Shown piece after piece: positions 36,102 to 49,401 of a stretch of 64,000 nucleotides of DNA (position 1 is its first letter; every line of letters begins with the position of its first letter). The DNA is from Liolophura sinensis (lineage: Eukaryota > Mollusca > Polyplacophora > Chitonida > Chitonidae), in the NCBI RefSeq assembly GCF_032854445.1, contig NC_088295.1:94917805-94981804 (forward strand), written 5' to 3'. The notes under the pieces are model-generated. The model worked only from the letters and a program-made list of their open reading frames with translations. It was not told the DNA's origin and made no database searches. A program made the translations under genes and the position numbers.

Positions 36102-36610
36102 CTGACAGGTTGGAAACTACGGGTCACTAGATGCAGGATTTAGCTGACAGTGTTTGAAACTTCCAGTAAAAAGTTGCAGGATTTAGTTGGCAGTGATGGA
36201 CACATCAAGCAAAAAGGTACAGGATTTAGCTGACAGTGTTGGGAACTTCCAGTAAAAAGTTGCAGGATTTAGTTGGCAGTGATGGACACATCAAGCAAAA
36301 AGGTACAGGATTTAGCTGACAGTGTTGGGAACTTCCAGTAAAAAGCTGCAGGATTTAGTTGACAGTGATGGACACATCAAGTAAAAAGTTGCAGGATTTA
36401 GCTGACAGTGTTGGAAACTTCCAGTAAAAAGTTGCAGGATTTAGTTGGCAGTCTTGGAAAATTCTAGTAAAAAGTTGCAGGATTTAGCTGACAGTGTTGG
36501 AAACGTACCGTAAAATGTTGCAGGATTCAGTAGACAATGTGGGAAACTTCCCGTAAAGAGTTGCAGTATTTAGCTGGCAGTGGTGGAAACTACCAGTAAC
36601 AAACTGCAGG
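36095..36610. repeat. 43-bp minisatellite, about 12 copies, with dimer order
   Basis: The unit contains 'tgcaggatttagctgacagt' and 'gttggaaacttccagtaaaa'. In the middle, a variant with 'gatggacacatcaagcaaa' alternates with the main type, so part of the array has an 86-bp higher-order period. Confidence 0.92.
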
Positions 36611-36839
36611 ATTTGCACGATTCTCACATGCACTCTGTTTGATGTGCAAGAATGACTAAACTTGTTGCAGGTTTCACTTTCTATTTTCTTGTCAGTCTCT
36701 GAGACTGTTATGTGATACATGGTTCACTTTTCAATGTGTCGGATACGGAATGGGGAAGAATTGATTGCACCACAGAAAACGTTAGGTTTAATTCAGGTAA
36801 TTCAGGCAACAACAAAGACATTTCATTTGGACTTGGGGC
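36611..36839. other. Spacer with exon-like segment
   Basis: On the plus strand 36696-36796 lies between a strong acceptor (ctttctattttcttgtcag) and a possible donor (attcag then gtaatt). Every frame has a stop inside it, although one partly open frame reads GRIDCTTENVRFN. It is not called as coding. Confidence 0.3.
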
Positions 36840-37087
36840 ATTCGTGGTCAAGGGTTTAGCACGCAAGCGCGGCGCAATTAGGCAGAAGCCTCTCACTCAG
36901 AAGTGGTCGCTCTAAATTCAAGTCCAGGTCATGTTGACTTCCTCTCCGGCCGTACGTGGGAAGGTCTACCAGCAGCCTGCGGATGGTCGTGGATTTCTGC
37001 CTGTTCTGATTCCAGCATATTGCTGACCGTCGCCGTATTATAAGTATAATATTCTTGAGTGCGGCGTAAAACACCAATCAAATAAAT
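36840..37087 (+). mobile_element. tRNA-derived SINE, diverged
   Basis: The copy has a recognisable head ('gtggtcaagggtttagcacg'), a B-box-like 'aaattcaagtcc', the body ('gcagcctgcggatggtcgtg') and the end 'cggcgtaaaacaccaatcaa' plus an A-rich tail. A short direct repeat, tcatttgg before it and tcatttagg after it, may be the target-site duplication. Confidence 0.85.
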
Positions 37088-37315
37088 CATTTAGGCTGTT
37101 TTTCAGTAGAGCTACGATTTTCCGGAACAGTGTCTTTCATCCCAAGTATACTTTGTTAAAATTTGGGATCGTAAGTTTCAACAGCTGCAAAAAAAACAAA
37201 ACAGGGAAATGTCACGCTAAGATACCTGCTATTTGTAGCCAGATGAAGTCAAAATGAGAGTATTCATTCTCATAAACCAGATGCTTATAAAAAGATTAAG
37301 TCATGTTAGTCAAAA
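37088..37315. other. Unique spacer
   Basis: Unique sequence between the SINE and the composite satellite. Nothing recognised. Confidence 0.35.
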
Positions 37316-37977
37316 TGCGAGTATCCATTCAGACGGACCCGGCATATATTGTAAAATTAACTCAATATGCGAGTATCCACTCTGATGGACCGGGCGAATG
37401 TGGTCAAATTAACTCAATATGCGAACATCCACTCTAATATACCAGGCGCATGTGGTAAAATTAACTTTACATGCGAGTATCCACTCTGATGGGCCAGGCG
37501 TATGTTGTAAAATCAACTTTACATGCGAGCATCCACTCTGATGGACCAGGCGTATGTTGTAAAATTAACTCAAAATTCGAGTATCCACTCTGATGGACCA
37601 GGCGTATGTTGTAAAATTAACTCAAAATGCGAGTATTCATTCTTCCATGGCACTGTTGGTTGTGAAGACCAGCGGTAATGTCATTATCATTCAGATCCTC
37701 ATCTTCGCCTTCCCTATTCTTATGGTTAGTATAGTGGCCAATCATCATTGTCATTAAATAGACGTATACACCATGTCGTCCCTATCCTGGCCAACCACCA
37801 TTGTCATTAAGTAGACGTATATACCATACCGTCTCTATCCTGGCCAACCATTATTGTCATTAGGGTAGACGTATTACACCATTCCGTCGCTATCTTGGCC
37901 AACCATCATTGTCATTAAGTAGTATTACACCATACCGTCCCTACCCTGGTGAACCAGGCGTATGTTGTAAATTAACA

Positions 37978-39174
37978 CAATATGTGAGTATCCACTCTGA
38001 TGGACCAGGCGTATGTGGTCAAATTAACTCAATATGTGAGTATCCACTCTGATGGACCAGGCGTATGTGGTAAAATTAACTCAATATGTGAGTATCCACT
38101 CTGATGGACCAGGCGTATGTGGTCAAATTAACTCAATATGTGAGTATCCACTCTGATGGACCAGGCGTATGTGGTAAAATTAACTCAATATGCGAGTATC
38201 CACTCTGATGGACCAGGCGTATGTTGTAAAATTAACTCAAAATGCGAGTATTCATTCTTCCATGGCACTGTTGGTTGTGAAGACCAGCGGTAATGTCATT
38301 ATCATTCAGATCCTCATCTTCGCCTTCCCTATTCTTATGGTTAGTATAGTGGCCAATCATCATTGTCATTAAATAGACGTATACACCATGCCGTCCCTAT
38401 CCTGGCCAACCACCATTGTCATTAAATAGACGTATACACCATACCGTCTCTATCCTGGCCAACCATCATTGTCATTAGGGTAGACGTATTACACCATACC
38501 GTCCCTATCTTGGCCAACCATCATTGTCATTAAGTAGTATTACACCATACCGTCCCTATCTTGGCCAACCATCATTGTCATTAGGGTAGACGTATTACAC
38601 CATACCGTCCCTATCTTGACCAACCATCATTGTCATTAAGTAGTATTACACCATACCGTCCCTATCTTGGCCAACCATCATTGTCATTAGGGTAGACGTA
38701 TTACACCATACCGTCCCTATCTTGACCAACCATCATTGTCATTAAGTAGTATTACACCATACCGTCCCTATCTTGGCCAACCATCATTGTCATTAAGTAG
38801 TATTACACCATACCGTCCCTATCCTGGTGAACCAGGCGTATGTTGTAAATTAACACAATATGCGAGCATCCACTCTGATGGACAAGTCATATGTGGTAAA
38901 ATTAACTTTACATGCAAGCATCCACTCTGATGGATCAGGCGTATGTTGTAAAAGTAACTTTACATGGGAGCATCCACTCTGATGGACCAGGCGTATGTTG
39001 TAAAATTAACTTCACATGTGAGTATCCACTCTGATGGACCAAGCATATGTGGTAAAATTAACTTTACATGCGAGCATCCACTCTGATGAACCCGGCGTAT
39101 GTTGTAAAATTAACTTTACATGCGAGCATTCACTCTGATGGACCCGGCGTATGCTGTAAAATTAACTTTACATG
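37978..39174. repeat. 1197-bp segmental duplication, first copy
   Basis: This copy spans part of the A array, the linker, the B array and a second A block. Matching landmarks recur exactly 1197 bp later (linker 38249 and 39446; variant A units at 38736-38930 and 39933-40127). The stretches I compared are identical. Confidence 0.9.
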
Positions 39175-40371
39175 CAATATGTGAGTATCCACTCTGATGG
39201 ACCAGGCGTATGTGGTCAAATTAACTCAATATGTGAGTATCCACTCTGATGGACCAGGCGTATGTGGTAAAATTAACTCAATATGTGAGTATCCACTCTG
39301 ATGGACCAGGCGTATGTGGTCAAATTAACTCAATATGTGAGTATCCACTCTGATGGACCAGGCGTATGTGGTAAAATTAACTCAATATGCGAGTATCCAC
39401 TCTGATGGACCAGGCGTATGTTGTAAAATTAACTCAAAATGCGAGTATTCATTCTTCCATGGCACTGTTGGTTGTGAAGACCAGCGGTAATGTCATTATC
39501 ATTCAGATCCTCATCTTCGCCTTCCCTATTCTTATGGTTAGTATAGTGGCCAATCATCATTGTCATTAAATAGACGTATACACCATGCCGTCCCTATCCT
39601 GGCCAACCACCATTGTCATTAAATAGACGTATACACCATACCGTCTCTATCCTGGCCAACCATCATTGTCATTAGGGTAGACGTATTACACCATACCGTC
39701 CCTATCTTGGCCAACCATCATTGTCATTAAGTAGTATTACACCATACCGTCCCTATCTTGGCCAACCATCATTGTCATTAGGGTAGACGTATTACACCAT
39801 ACCGTCCCTATCTTGACCAACCATCATTGTCATTAAGTAGTATTACACCATACCGTCCCTATCTTGGCCAACCATCATTGTCATTAGGGTAGACGTATTA
39901 CACCATACCGTCCCTATCTTGACCAACCATCATTGTCATTAAGTAGTATTACACCATACCGTCCCTATCTTGGCCAACCATCATTGTCATTAAGTAGTAT
40001 TACACCATACCGTCCCTATCCTGGTGAACCAGGCGTATGTTGTAAATTAACACAATATGCGAGCATCCACTCTGATGGACAAGTCATATGTGGTAAAATT
40101 AACTTTACATGCAAGCATCCACTCTGATGGATCAGGCGTATGTTGTAAAAGTAACTTTACATGGGAGCATCCACTCTGATGGACCAGGCGTATGTTGTAA
40201 AATTAACTTCACATGTGAGTATCCACTCTGATGGACCAAGCATATGTGGTAAAATTAACTTTACATGCGAGCATCCACTCTGATGAACCCGGCGTATGTT
40301 GTAAAATTAACTTTACATGCGAGCATTCACTCTGATGGACCCGGCGTATGCTGTAAAATTAACTTTACATG
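39175..40371. repeat. 1197-bp segmental duplication, second copy
   Basis: Direct tandem neighbour of the first copy, joined at 'acatgcaatatgtgag' (about 39175). It is either a very recent duplication or an assembly duplication, which the sequence alone cannot decide. Confidence 0.9.
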
Positions 40372-41372
40372 CGAGCATCCACTCTGATGGACCCGGCGTA
40401 TGCTGTAAAATTAACTTTACATGCGAGCATCCACTCTGATGGAACCGGCGTATGCTGTAAAATTAACTTTACATGCGAGCATCCACTCTGATGGACCCGG
40501 CGTATGCTGTAAAATTAACTTTACATGCGAGCATCCACTCTGATGGACCCGGCGTGTGCTGTAAAATTAACTTTACATGCGAGCATCCACTCTGATGGAC
40601 CCGGCGTATGCTGTAAAATTAACTTTACATGCGAGCATCCACTCTGATGGAACCGGCGTATGCTGTAAAATTAACTTTACATGCGAGCATCCACTCCGAT
40701 GGGCAAGGCGTATGTTGTAAAATTAACACAATATGCGAACATCCACTCTGATGGACCAGGCGTATGTGGTCAAATTAACTCAATATGTGAGTATCCACTC
40801 TGATGGACCAGGCGTATGTGGTAAAATTAACTCAATATGCGAGTATCCACTCTGATGGACCAGGCGTATGTTGTAAAATTAACTCAAAATGCGAGTATTC
40901 ATTCTTCCATGGCACTGTTGGTTGTGAAGACCAGCGGTAATGTCATTATCATTCTGATCCTCATCTTCGCCTTCCCTATTCTTATGGTTAGTATAGTGGC
41001 CAATCATCATTGTCATTAAATAGACGTATACACCATGTCGTCCCTATCCTGGCCAACCACCATTGTCATTAAGTAGACGTACATACCATACCGTCTCTAT
41101 CCTGGCCAACCATCATTGTCATTTGGGTAGACGTATTACACCATACCGTCGCTATCATGGCCAACTATCATTGTCATTAAGTAGACGTATTACACCATAC
41201 CGTCCCTATCCTGGCCAACCATCACTGTCATTAAGTAGACGTGTTACACCATACCGTCCCTATCCTGGACAACCATCATTGTCATTAAGTAGACGCATTA
41301 CACACTACCGTCCCTATTCTGGCCAACCATCATTGCCATTAAGTAGACCTATTACACTATATCTGCACCAAG

Positions 41373-41689
41373 GTTATCGTATCACGTTATTTGCTGTTCT
41401 GTGACTTAATCGCTTTCTGACGGTCATTAGTACTATGGTTACTACTCATATCGTCATCACTAGCGATATTCCATGGCACACAGTGCATACGCTCATCCTG
41501 CGCATGTGCTTTATTCTTATTCAGGGATGCGTAAATTACTTTAATGTTGAGTACTGAACGATCAAAGCATTGACAGCTGAATTCACATACGTGATTGTGT
41601 GCTGGGAGCTTAACAATTTGACCCAGTATCAGGTCAGATGACCACGGCTGTAGGCTGGTCAAGCTATGTCCAGTCACACCTCCCATTGT
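41373..41689. other. Unique spacer
   Basis: Unique sequence between the two large satellites. A minus-strand 99-codon ORF has no motif. Confidence 0.35.
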
Positions 41690-44035
41690 GTCACAGTCAC
41701 CACATGTATGAACTCTACCCTAACCTGCATCAGACTGTCAACATGCCTCAAGCCAGCGACTCTACCCTAACCTGCACCAAACGGCTAACATGCCTCAAGC
41801 CATCAGACTGTCTGTTCTCCATGCCGTAAGCCAGCCACTCTACCCTAACCTGTACCAGACTGTCTCTTCTCCATACCTCAAGCCAGCAACTCTACCCTAA
41901 CCTACATCAGACAGTAACTTTGTTACACCTCCTATTATGTCACAGTCACCACATGTGGCAACTCTGCCCTAACCCGCATCAGACTGTCAACATGCCTCAA
42001 GCCAGCGACTCTACCCTAACCTGCACCAAACGGCTAACATGCCTCAAGCCATCAGACTGTCTGTTCTCCATGCCGTAAGCCAGCCACTCTACCCTAACCT
42101 GCACCAGACTGTCTCTTCTCCATACCTCAAGCCAGCAACTCTACCCTAACCTACATCAGACAGTAACTTTGTTACACCTCCTATTATGTCACAGTCACCA
42201 CATGTGGCAACTCTGCCCTAACCTACACCAGACTGTTCTCCATGCCGTAAGCCAGCCACTCTACCCTAACCTGCACCAGACTGTCTCTTCTCCATACCTC
42301 AAGCCAGCAACTCTTCCCTAACCTACATCAGACAGTAACTTTGTTACACCTCCTATTATGTCACAGTCACCACATGTGGCAACTCTGCCCTAACCTACAC
42401 CAGACTGTTCTCCATGCCGTAAGCCAGCCACTCTACCTTAACCTGCACCAGACTGTCTCTTCTCCATACCTCAAGCCAGTCACTCTACCCTGACCTGCAC
42501 CAGACTGTCTCTTCCCAATACCTCAAGCCAGCAACTCTACCCTAACCTACATCAGACAGTAACTTTGTTACACCTCCTATTATGTCACAGTCACCACATG
42601 TGGCAACTCTGCCCTAACCTACACCAGACTGTTCTCCATGCCGCAAGCCAGTCACTCTACCCTAACCTGCACCAGACTGTCTCTTCTCCATACCTCAAGC
42701 CAGCAACTCTTCCCTAACCTACATCAGACAGTAACTTTGTTACACCCCCTATTATGTCACAGTCACCACATGTGGCAACTCTGCCCTAACCCGCATCAGA
42801 CTGTCAACATGCCTCAAGCCAGCCACTCTACCCTAACCTGCACCAGGCTGTCTGTTCTCCATGCCGCAAGCCAGTCACTCTGCCCTAACCCGCATCAGAC
42901 TGTTCTCCATGCCGTAAGCCAGTCACTCTACCCTAACCTGCACTAGACTGTTCTCCATGCCGCAAGCCAGTCACTCTACCCTAACCCGCACCAGACTGTC
43001 TCTTCTCCATACCGTAAGCCAGCCACTCTACCCTGACCTGCACCAGACTGTTCTCCATGCCGCAAGCCAGTCACTCTACCCTAACCTGCACCAGACTGTC
43101 TGTTCTCCATACCGTAAGCCACCCACTCTACCCTGACACACACCAGACTGCCTGTTCTCCATGCCGTAATCCAGCCACCCTACACTAACCTGCACCAGAC
43201 TGTCTCTTCTCGATGCCGTAAGTCAGCCACTCTACCCTAACCTGCATCAGACTGTCTGTTATCCATGCCGTAAGCCAGCCACTCTACCCTAACCTGCACC
43301 AGACTGTCTGTTCTCCATGCCGTAAGCCAGCCACTCTACCCTAACCTGCACCAGTCTGTCTCTTCTCCATGCCGTAATCCAGCAGTTCTACAATAACCTA
43401 CATCAGGCTGTCTGTTCTCCATGCCGTAAGCCAGCAGTTCTACACTAACTTACATCAGACTGTCTGTTCTCCATGCCGTAAGCCAGCCACTCTACCCTAA
43501 CCTTCACCAGACTGTCTGTTCTCCATGCCGTAAGCCAGCCACTCTACCCTGACCTGCACCAGACTGTCTGTTCTCCATGCCGTAGGCCACCCACTCTACC
43601 CTGACCTGCACCAGACTGTCTGTTCTCCATGCCGTAAGCCAGCAGTTCTACACTAACCTACATCAGACTGTCTGTTCTCTATGCCGTAAGCCAGCCACTC
43701 TACCCTGACCTGCACCAGACTGTCTGTTCTCCATGCCGTAAGCCAGCCACTCTACCCTAACCTGCACCAGACTGTCTCTTCTCCATGAGGTAAGGCAGCC
43801 ACTCTAGAAGCCAGCATGACTATCGGTTCTCTATGCCTCACGCTAGCCACCCTACCCTAACCTAATCTGCACCAGACTGTCTGTTCTCCATGCCGTAAGC
43901 CAGCCACTCTACCCTAACCTGCACCAGACTATCTGTTCCCAATGCCGTAAGCTAGCGACTTTACTCTAACCTGCACCAGACTGTCTGTTCTCCATGCCGT
44001 AAGCCAGCCAGTCTACTCTAACCTGCACCAGACCG
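41690..44035. repeat. 52-bp minisatellite with irregular higher-order repeats
   Basis: The base unit contains 'ccagactgtctgttctccat', 'gccgtaagccagccactcta' and 'ccctaacctgca'. In the left half an extra segment ('gttacacctcctattatgtc', 'acagtcaccacatgtggcaa') recurs at 41922, 42171, 42343, 42567 and 42739, at steps of 249, 172, 224 and 172 bp. Amplification therefore used blocks of different numbers of units. Small ORFs here are shadows. Confidence 0.95.
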
Positions 44036-44551
44036 ATAATACCTTTACGTCAACATGGACACTGTACTGATATTTACGACATTAATGCAATATACATTTG
44101 GATTGAAACCAAAGCCAGCGAAATGGAAGGAAGGCAGGAAGGTGATGCTATCTAGCCCTTCTGTCCCTACGGTGATTACTGTGAAGGGCGGCGTGAAGAC
44201 TGTAGAGTCAGGTGTGGGGTGAAGCCAAGTTTACAAGTGCTAGTCCTGACAAGGTAATCCGAGGTATATCAGGGTGCTGGTGCTGGTACGTTGAGGGTAG
44301 CTTTATTGGCCTGTGTAAAAGCCTGGTACTTTGTAATAAGGGGAAGACCAAATAAATAACCTTGGGGCAAGTAAGATGGTAAACAAATCATATGAATATT
44401 TATGTGACTACCAGTAAACCAGTTAACAGTAAACGACATATAACCACGTTATATCCACACATAACTTCACGTCATATTCACATATAGCTTCACGTCATAT
44501 CGCTCTTCTGCAGCACTGTTCGTACAACAGGACGTTTAAATGATGAAATAG
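44036..44551. other. Unique spacer
   Basis: No gene recognised. The last 11 bases are the left target-site repeat of the next SINE. Confidence 0.4.
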
Positions 44552-44819
44552 GGCCCTCCATGGCCGAGGTGGTTCGCATGCCAGCGCGGCCCAATGACCC
44601 AGGAGCCTCTCACTAATGCGGTCCCTGTGAGATCAAGCCCAGCTCATGCTGGCTTCTTTCTGGCCGTACACGGGGAGGTTTGCAGCAACTTGCGAATGGT
44701 CGTTGGTTTCCCCGGAGCTCTGTCCGGTTTTCTCCCACTATAATGCTGGCCGCCGTCGTATAAGTAAAATATTCTTGAGTACGGCGTAAAACACCAATCG
44801 AGTAAATACATAAATACAT
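44552..44819 (+). mobile_element. tRNA-derived SINE, full length, with target-site duplication
   Basis: The best copy in the window. The head has an A-box-like 'tggccgaggtggtt' and a B-box-like 'gagatcaagccc', most like a class II (Leu/Ser type) tRNA. The body and the 3' end 'acggcgtaaaacaccaatcg' follow, with an A-rich tail. It is flanked by an 11-bp repeat with one mismatch, tgatgaaatag (44541-44551) and tgctgaaatag (44820-44830). It encodes no protein. Confidence 0.92.
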
Positions 44820-44893
44820 TGCTGAAATAGTTCAGAAGTGATTTAATGTAAGTTACACATTTTAAGTAAACTGTTATTTTAATTAAACTGTTC

Positions 44894-45040
44894 GTAAGTG
44901 GGTAGGTCCGTCAGCAACCGGCGGATGGTCGTGGGTTTCCCCCGGGCTGTGCCCGGTTTCCACCCACCATAATGCTGGGTGCCGTCGTATAAGTGAAATA
45001 TTATTGAGTACGGTGTAAAACACTAATCAAATAAATAAAT
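44894..45040 (+). mobile_element. SINE, 5'-truncated, with perfect target-site duplication
   Basis: Only the 3' 147 bp of the same family is present, starting in the body ('gtgggtaggtccgtcagcaa') and ending in (aaat)n. A perfect 13-bp repeat, aattaaactgttc, flanks it at 44881-44893 and 45041-45053. This shows insertion by target-primed reverse transcription with 5' truncation, only about 70 bp from the full-length copy. Confidence 0.95.
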
Positions 45041-45053
45041 AATTAAACTGTTC

Positions 45054-45486
45054 TAAATGTAGATGTATTTTATTGAGGTATGATGTCCATGGTGATGTGT
45101 CACAGGATATATGTGCATACACCATTAGACAAAGGTCATCCACGTCCAGAACAGCCAAATCCAATCGATTTCAAACTACATCTGCGAGTTGGCTACATTG
45201 GGCGTATGCATGCCCATTGTGTGTCAAAACTAGATCGTCACATCTCTGCTGTCATCTTTTTCTACTCCACTTGTAGTTCCCTTTCACTGAAACTACGCTT
45301 TTTGTAATGTGCGTCAGTATTGCTTTCAAATTATTTCTGTTTCAGTTCGGAAAATCTTGTTAAGGACAAAATTTCTGACAGTGAATTACAAAGTAAAATG
45401 GTACACAACCCATTTATAACTCTTTCAATAATTCATTTCTATAGCTGCCATACTACCCCTGGGCTTGCTGTAGGTAACTTCAAGTT
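45054..45486. other. Unique spacer
   Basis: No gene called. Overlapping ORFs of 67-75 codons have no motif. Confidence 0.35.
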
Positions 45487-46040
45487 GTTAGAGGTGGCAG
45501 AAATTATGCTAACGTTCGACAGTTTGTCAGAGAGTGACAAAAATCACACTAGTGTTCCACAGTTTGCTAGAAGTGACAAGGATCACGCTAGTGTTTCACA
45601 GTTTGTTACAAGTGACAAAAGTCACACTAGTGTTCCAGTTTTTTAGAAGTGACAAAAATCACACTAGCGTTCCACAGTTTGTTAGAAGTGACAAAGATCA
45701 CGCTAGTGTTTCACAATTTGTTACAAGTGACAAAAGTCACACTAGTGTTCCACAGTTTGTTAGAAGTGACAAAAATCAAACTAGCGTTCCACAGTTTGTT
45801 AGAGTTGACAAAAATCACACTAGTGTTTCACAGTTTATTCGAAGTGACAAAAATCACACTACGTTATACAGTTTGCTAGAGGTGACAACAGTCACTTTAC
45901 AACCCAACAGCTTTGCGAATGTGACAAAAAGCAGGCTGCAGTGCTCTACGGTTGGTTAAAGGTGATCCACACCATCTTATGAGGTGACCACAATCAGGCT
46001 AGCGTTCCACGGTTTGTTAGAGGTGACAGAAATCAGGCAA
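45487..46040. repeat. 39-bp minisatellite, about 14 copies
   Basis: The unit contains 'agtgacaaaaatcacactag' and 'tgttccacagtttgttaga'. Its 13-codon length creates ORFs in two plus frames (45320-45959) that are array shadows. A related short 'ggcaaatgtcacac' repeat follows at 46077-46125. Confidence 0.93.
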
Positions 46041-46288
46041 CAAAATACAGAGTACTAGAGCGCACCAGCCTGACAGTTGGCAAGTGTCACACTCTTGGCA
46101 AATGTCACACAGTTGGCAAATGGCAAACATAACCGGTTGTCACATTTAGTAAACAAACAAAGGTATTTAATAAACAGCAAAGGTACCAGGCCTAGAGAAT
46201 GCTTGTCTACATGTACCTGTACTAGCAGAATCCCGGTTTATGCAGGAATACAATATGAGTTCGGCATATAGAATAAACCATACCAGTG

Positions 46289-47490
46289 TGACAGGAGAGT
46301 CTGGTCATCACTATACACCTTATGACGACAGGTAAAACACGACCAAATACGACAGGAGAGTCTGGTCATCACTATACACCTTATGACAACAGATAAAACA
46401 CTGTCAAATAAGACAGGAGAGTCTTGTCATCACTATACACCTTATGACGACAGGTGAAACACGACCAAATACGACAGGAGAGTCTGGTCATCACTATACA
46501 CCTTATGGCAACAGATAAAACACTGTCAAATAAGACAGGAGAGTCTGATCATCACTATACACCTTATGACCACAGGTAAAACACGACCAAATACGACAGG
46601 AGAGTCTGGTCATCACTATACATCTTATGACAACAGATAAAACACTGTCAAATAAGACAGGAGAGTCTGGTCATCACTATACACCTTATGACACCAGGTA
46701 AAACACTGTCAAACAAGACAGGAGAGTCTGGTCATCACTATAGGCCTACACCTTATGACGACAGGTAAAACACGACCAAATACGACAGAAGAATATGGTC
46801 ATTAGTGTACACCTTATGACACCAGGTAAAACTTGGCCAAATGCGACAGGAGAGTCTGGTCAACACTATACACCCTATGACAACAGGTAAAACACTGTCA
46901 AATAAGACACGAGAGTCTTGTCATCACTATACACCTTATGATGACAGGTAAAACATGACCAAATACGACAGGAGAGTCTGGCCACTACTATACACCTTAT
47001 GACAACAGGTAAAACACTGTCAAATAAGACAGGAGAGTCTGGTCATCACTATACATCTTATGATAACAGGTAAAACACGACCAAATACGACAGAAGAATA
47101 TGGTCATTAGTGTACACCTTATGACACCAAGTAAAACATGGCCAAATGCGACAGGAGAGTCTGGTCATCACTATACACCTTATGACAACAGATAAAACAC
47201 TGTCAAATAAGACAGGAGAGTCTGATCATCACGATACACCTTATGACGACAGGTAAAACACGACCAAATACGACAGAAGAATATGGTCATCAGTGTACAC
47301 CTTATGACACCAGGTAAAACATGGCCAAATGCGACAGGAGAGTGTGGTCAACACTATACACCTTATGACAACTTTCAAAAAACACTGTCAAATAAGATAG
47401 GAGAGTCTTGTCATCGGTGTATTCCTAATGACAACAGGTAAAACACGACCAAATAAGACAGAAGAATCTGGTCATCAGTATACACATTAC
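46289..47490. repeat. 61-bp minisatellite, about 20 copies, partly dimeric
   Basis: The unit contains 'gacaggagagtctggtcatc', 'actatacaccttatgacaac' and 'aggtaaaacactgtcaaata'. In the left half, units with 'cacgaccaaatacgacag' alternate with units with 'cactgtcaaataagacag', giving a 122-bp higher-order period. Confidence 0.94.
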
Positions 47491-47623
47491 ACGTCTATAG
47501 AGAGTTATTTCAGCTAAACACATTTAGCATGTTACAGTGGTCTGTGTTTCAACCGTCACATATTAAAGTGTATGCATATCGCTGTTTTAAAGTTCTGAAG
47601 AATTCACGTGGTATTAAGTAACA
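47491..47623. other. Unique spacer
   Basis: Short unique sequence, nothing recognised. Confidence 0.35.
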
Positions 47624-48685
47624 GTAATCTCGGGGTTACCACCCATGTGCGATCAGTAAACTCGGGGTTATCACACATGTACGATCAGTAACCTCGGTGT
47701 TACCACCCATGTACGATTAGTAATGTCGGCGTTACCACCCATCAGTAATCTCGGGGTTACCACCCATGTACGATCAGTAACCTCGGGGTTACCACCCATG
47801 TGCGATCAGTAAACTCGGGGTTATCACACATATACGATCAGTAACCTCGGGATTACCACCCATGTACGATTAGTAATGTCGGCGTTACCACCCATCAGTA
47901 ATCTCGGGGTTACCACACATGTACGATCAGTAATCTCGGGGTTACCACACATGTACGATCAGTAACCTCGGTGTTACCACACATGTACGATCAGTAATCT
48001 CGGGGTTACCAACCATGTTCGATCATTAACCTCGGTGTTACCACACATGTACGATTAGTAATCTCGGGGTTACCACACATGTACGATTAGTAATGTCGGC
48101 GTTACCACCAATCAGTAAACTCGGGGTTATCACACATGCACGGTCAGTAATCTCGGGGTTATCACCCATGTGCGATCAGTAACCTCGGGGTTACCACCCA
48201 TGTACGATAAGTAACCTCGGGGTTACCACACATGTACGATCAGTAACCTCGGGGTTACCACTCATGTACGATTAGTAATGTCGGGGTTACCACACATGTA
48301 CGATCAGTTACCTCGGGGTTACCACACATGTACGATCAGTAACCTCGGGGTTACCAACCATGTACGATCAGTAACCTCGGGGTTACCACCCATGTGCGAT
48401 CAGTAATCTCGGGGTTATCCCACATGTACGATCAGTAACCTCGGTGTTACCACCCACGTACGATCAGTAACCTCGAGGTTACCACCCATATACGATCAGC
48501 AACCTCGGGGTTACCACCCATGTAGGATTAGTAATGTCGGTGTTACCACACATGTACGATCAGTTACCTCGGGGTTATCACACATGTACGATCAGTAACA
48601 TCAGTGTTACCACACATGTACGATCAGTAATCTCGGTGTTACCACACATGCACTATCAGTAATCTAGGGGTTACCACACATGTAC
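47624..48685. repeat. 32-bp minisatellite, about 33 copies
   Basis: Unit 'tcagtaacctcggggttacc' plus 'acccatgtacga'. It contains the palindromes ggttacc and gtac. A shortened variant ('aatgtcggcgttaccaccca' without the 'tgtacga' part) recurs, and groups of units are duplicated (for example around 47630 and 47805). Confidence 0.95.
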
Positions 48686-48827
48686 GATACACTCACCAAA
48701 CATCGACATGACCCTATTTGGTTAACGTCGCCACGTAATCTACATTGTTACTATACTAGTGTACTAAGTAGTAACGGAATATTACCAAATGTCTGCTTTC
48801 ATAAATAATTATAATTTCCAAGAAAAG

Positions 48828-49401
<574 letters not shown>

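Larger units (their letters stand above)
37316..41372. repeat. Composite satellite of two units plus a linker
   Basis: Three components recur: unit A, 52 bp ('gagtatccactctgatggac', 'caggcgtatgttgtaaaatt'); a linker of about 125 bp beginning 'tattcattcttccatggcac' at 37634, 38249, 39446 and 40896; and unit B, about 51 or 56 bp ('acaccataccgtccctatct', 'tggccaaccatcattgtcat'). The order A-array, linker, B-array is repeated four times. A-type variants with 'aactttacatgcgagcatcc' form their own block at about 40310-40700. The repeated 60-codon ORF comes from the linker. Confidence 0.95.

Noticed and set aside
41690-44035. Telomere-like repeat because of 'ccctaacc'
   Set aside because: The motif occurs once per 52-bp unit and never in tandem (TTAGGG)n form.
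44552-44640. A functional tRNA gene
   Set aside because: A- and B-box-like sequences are present, but no cloverleaf can be closed and the sequence continues into the SINE body, so it is the SINE promoter head.
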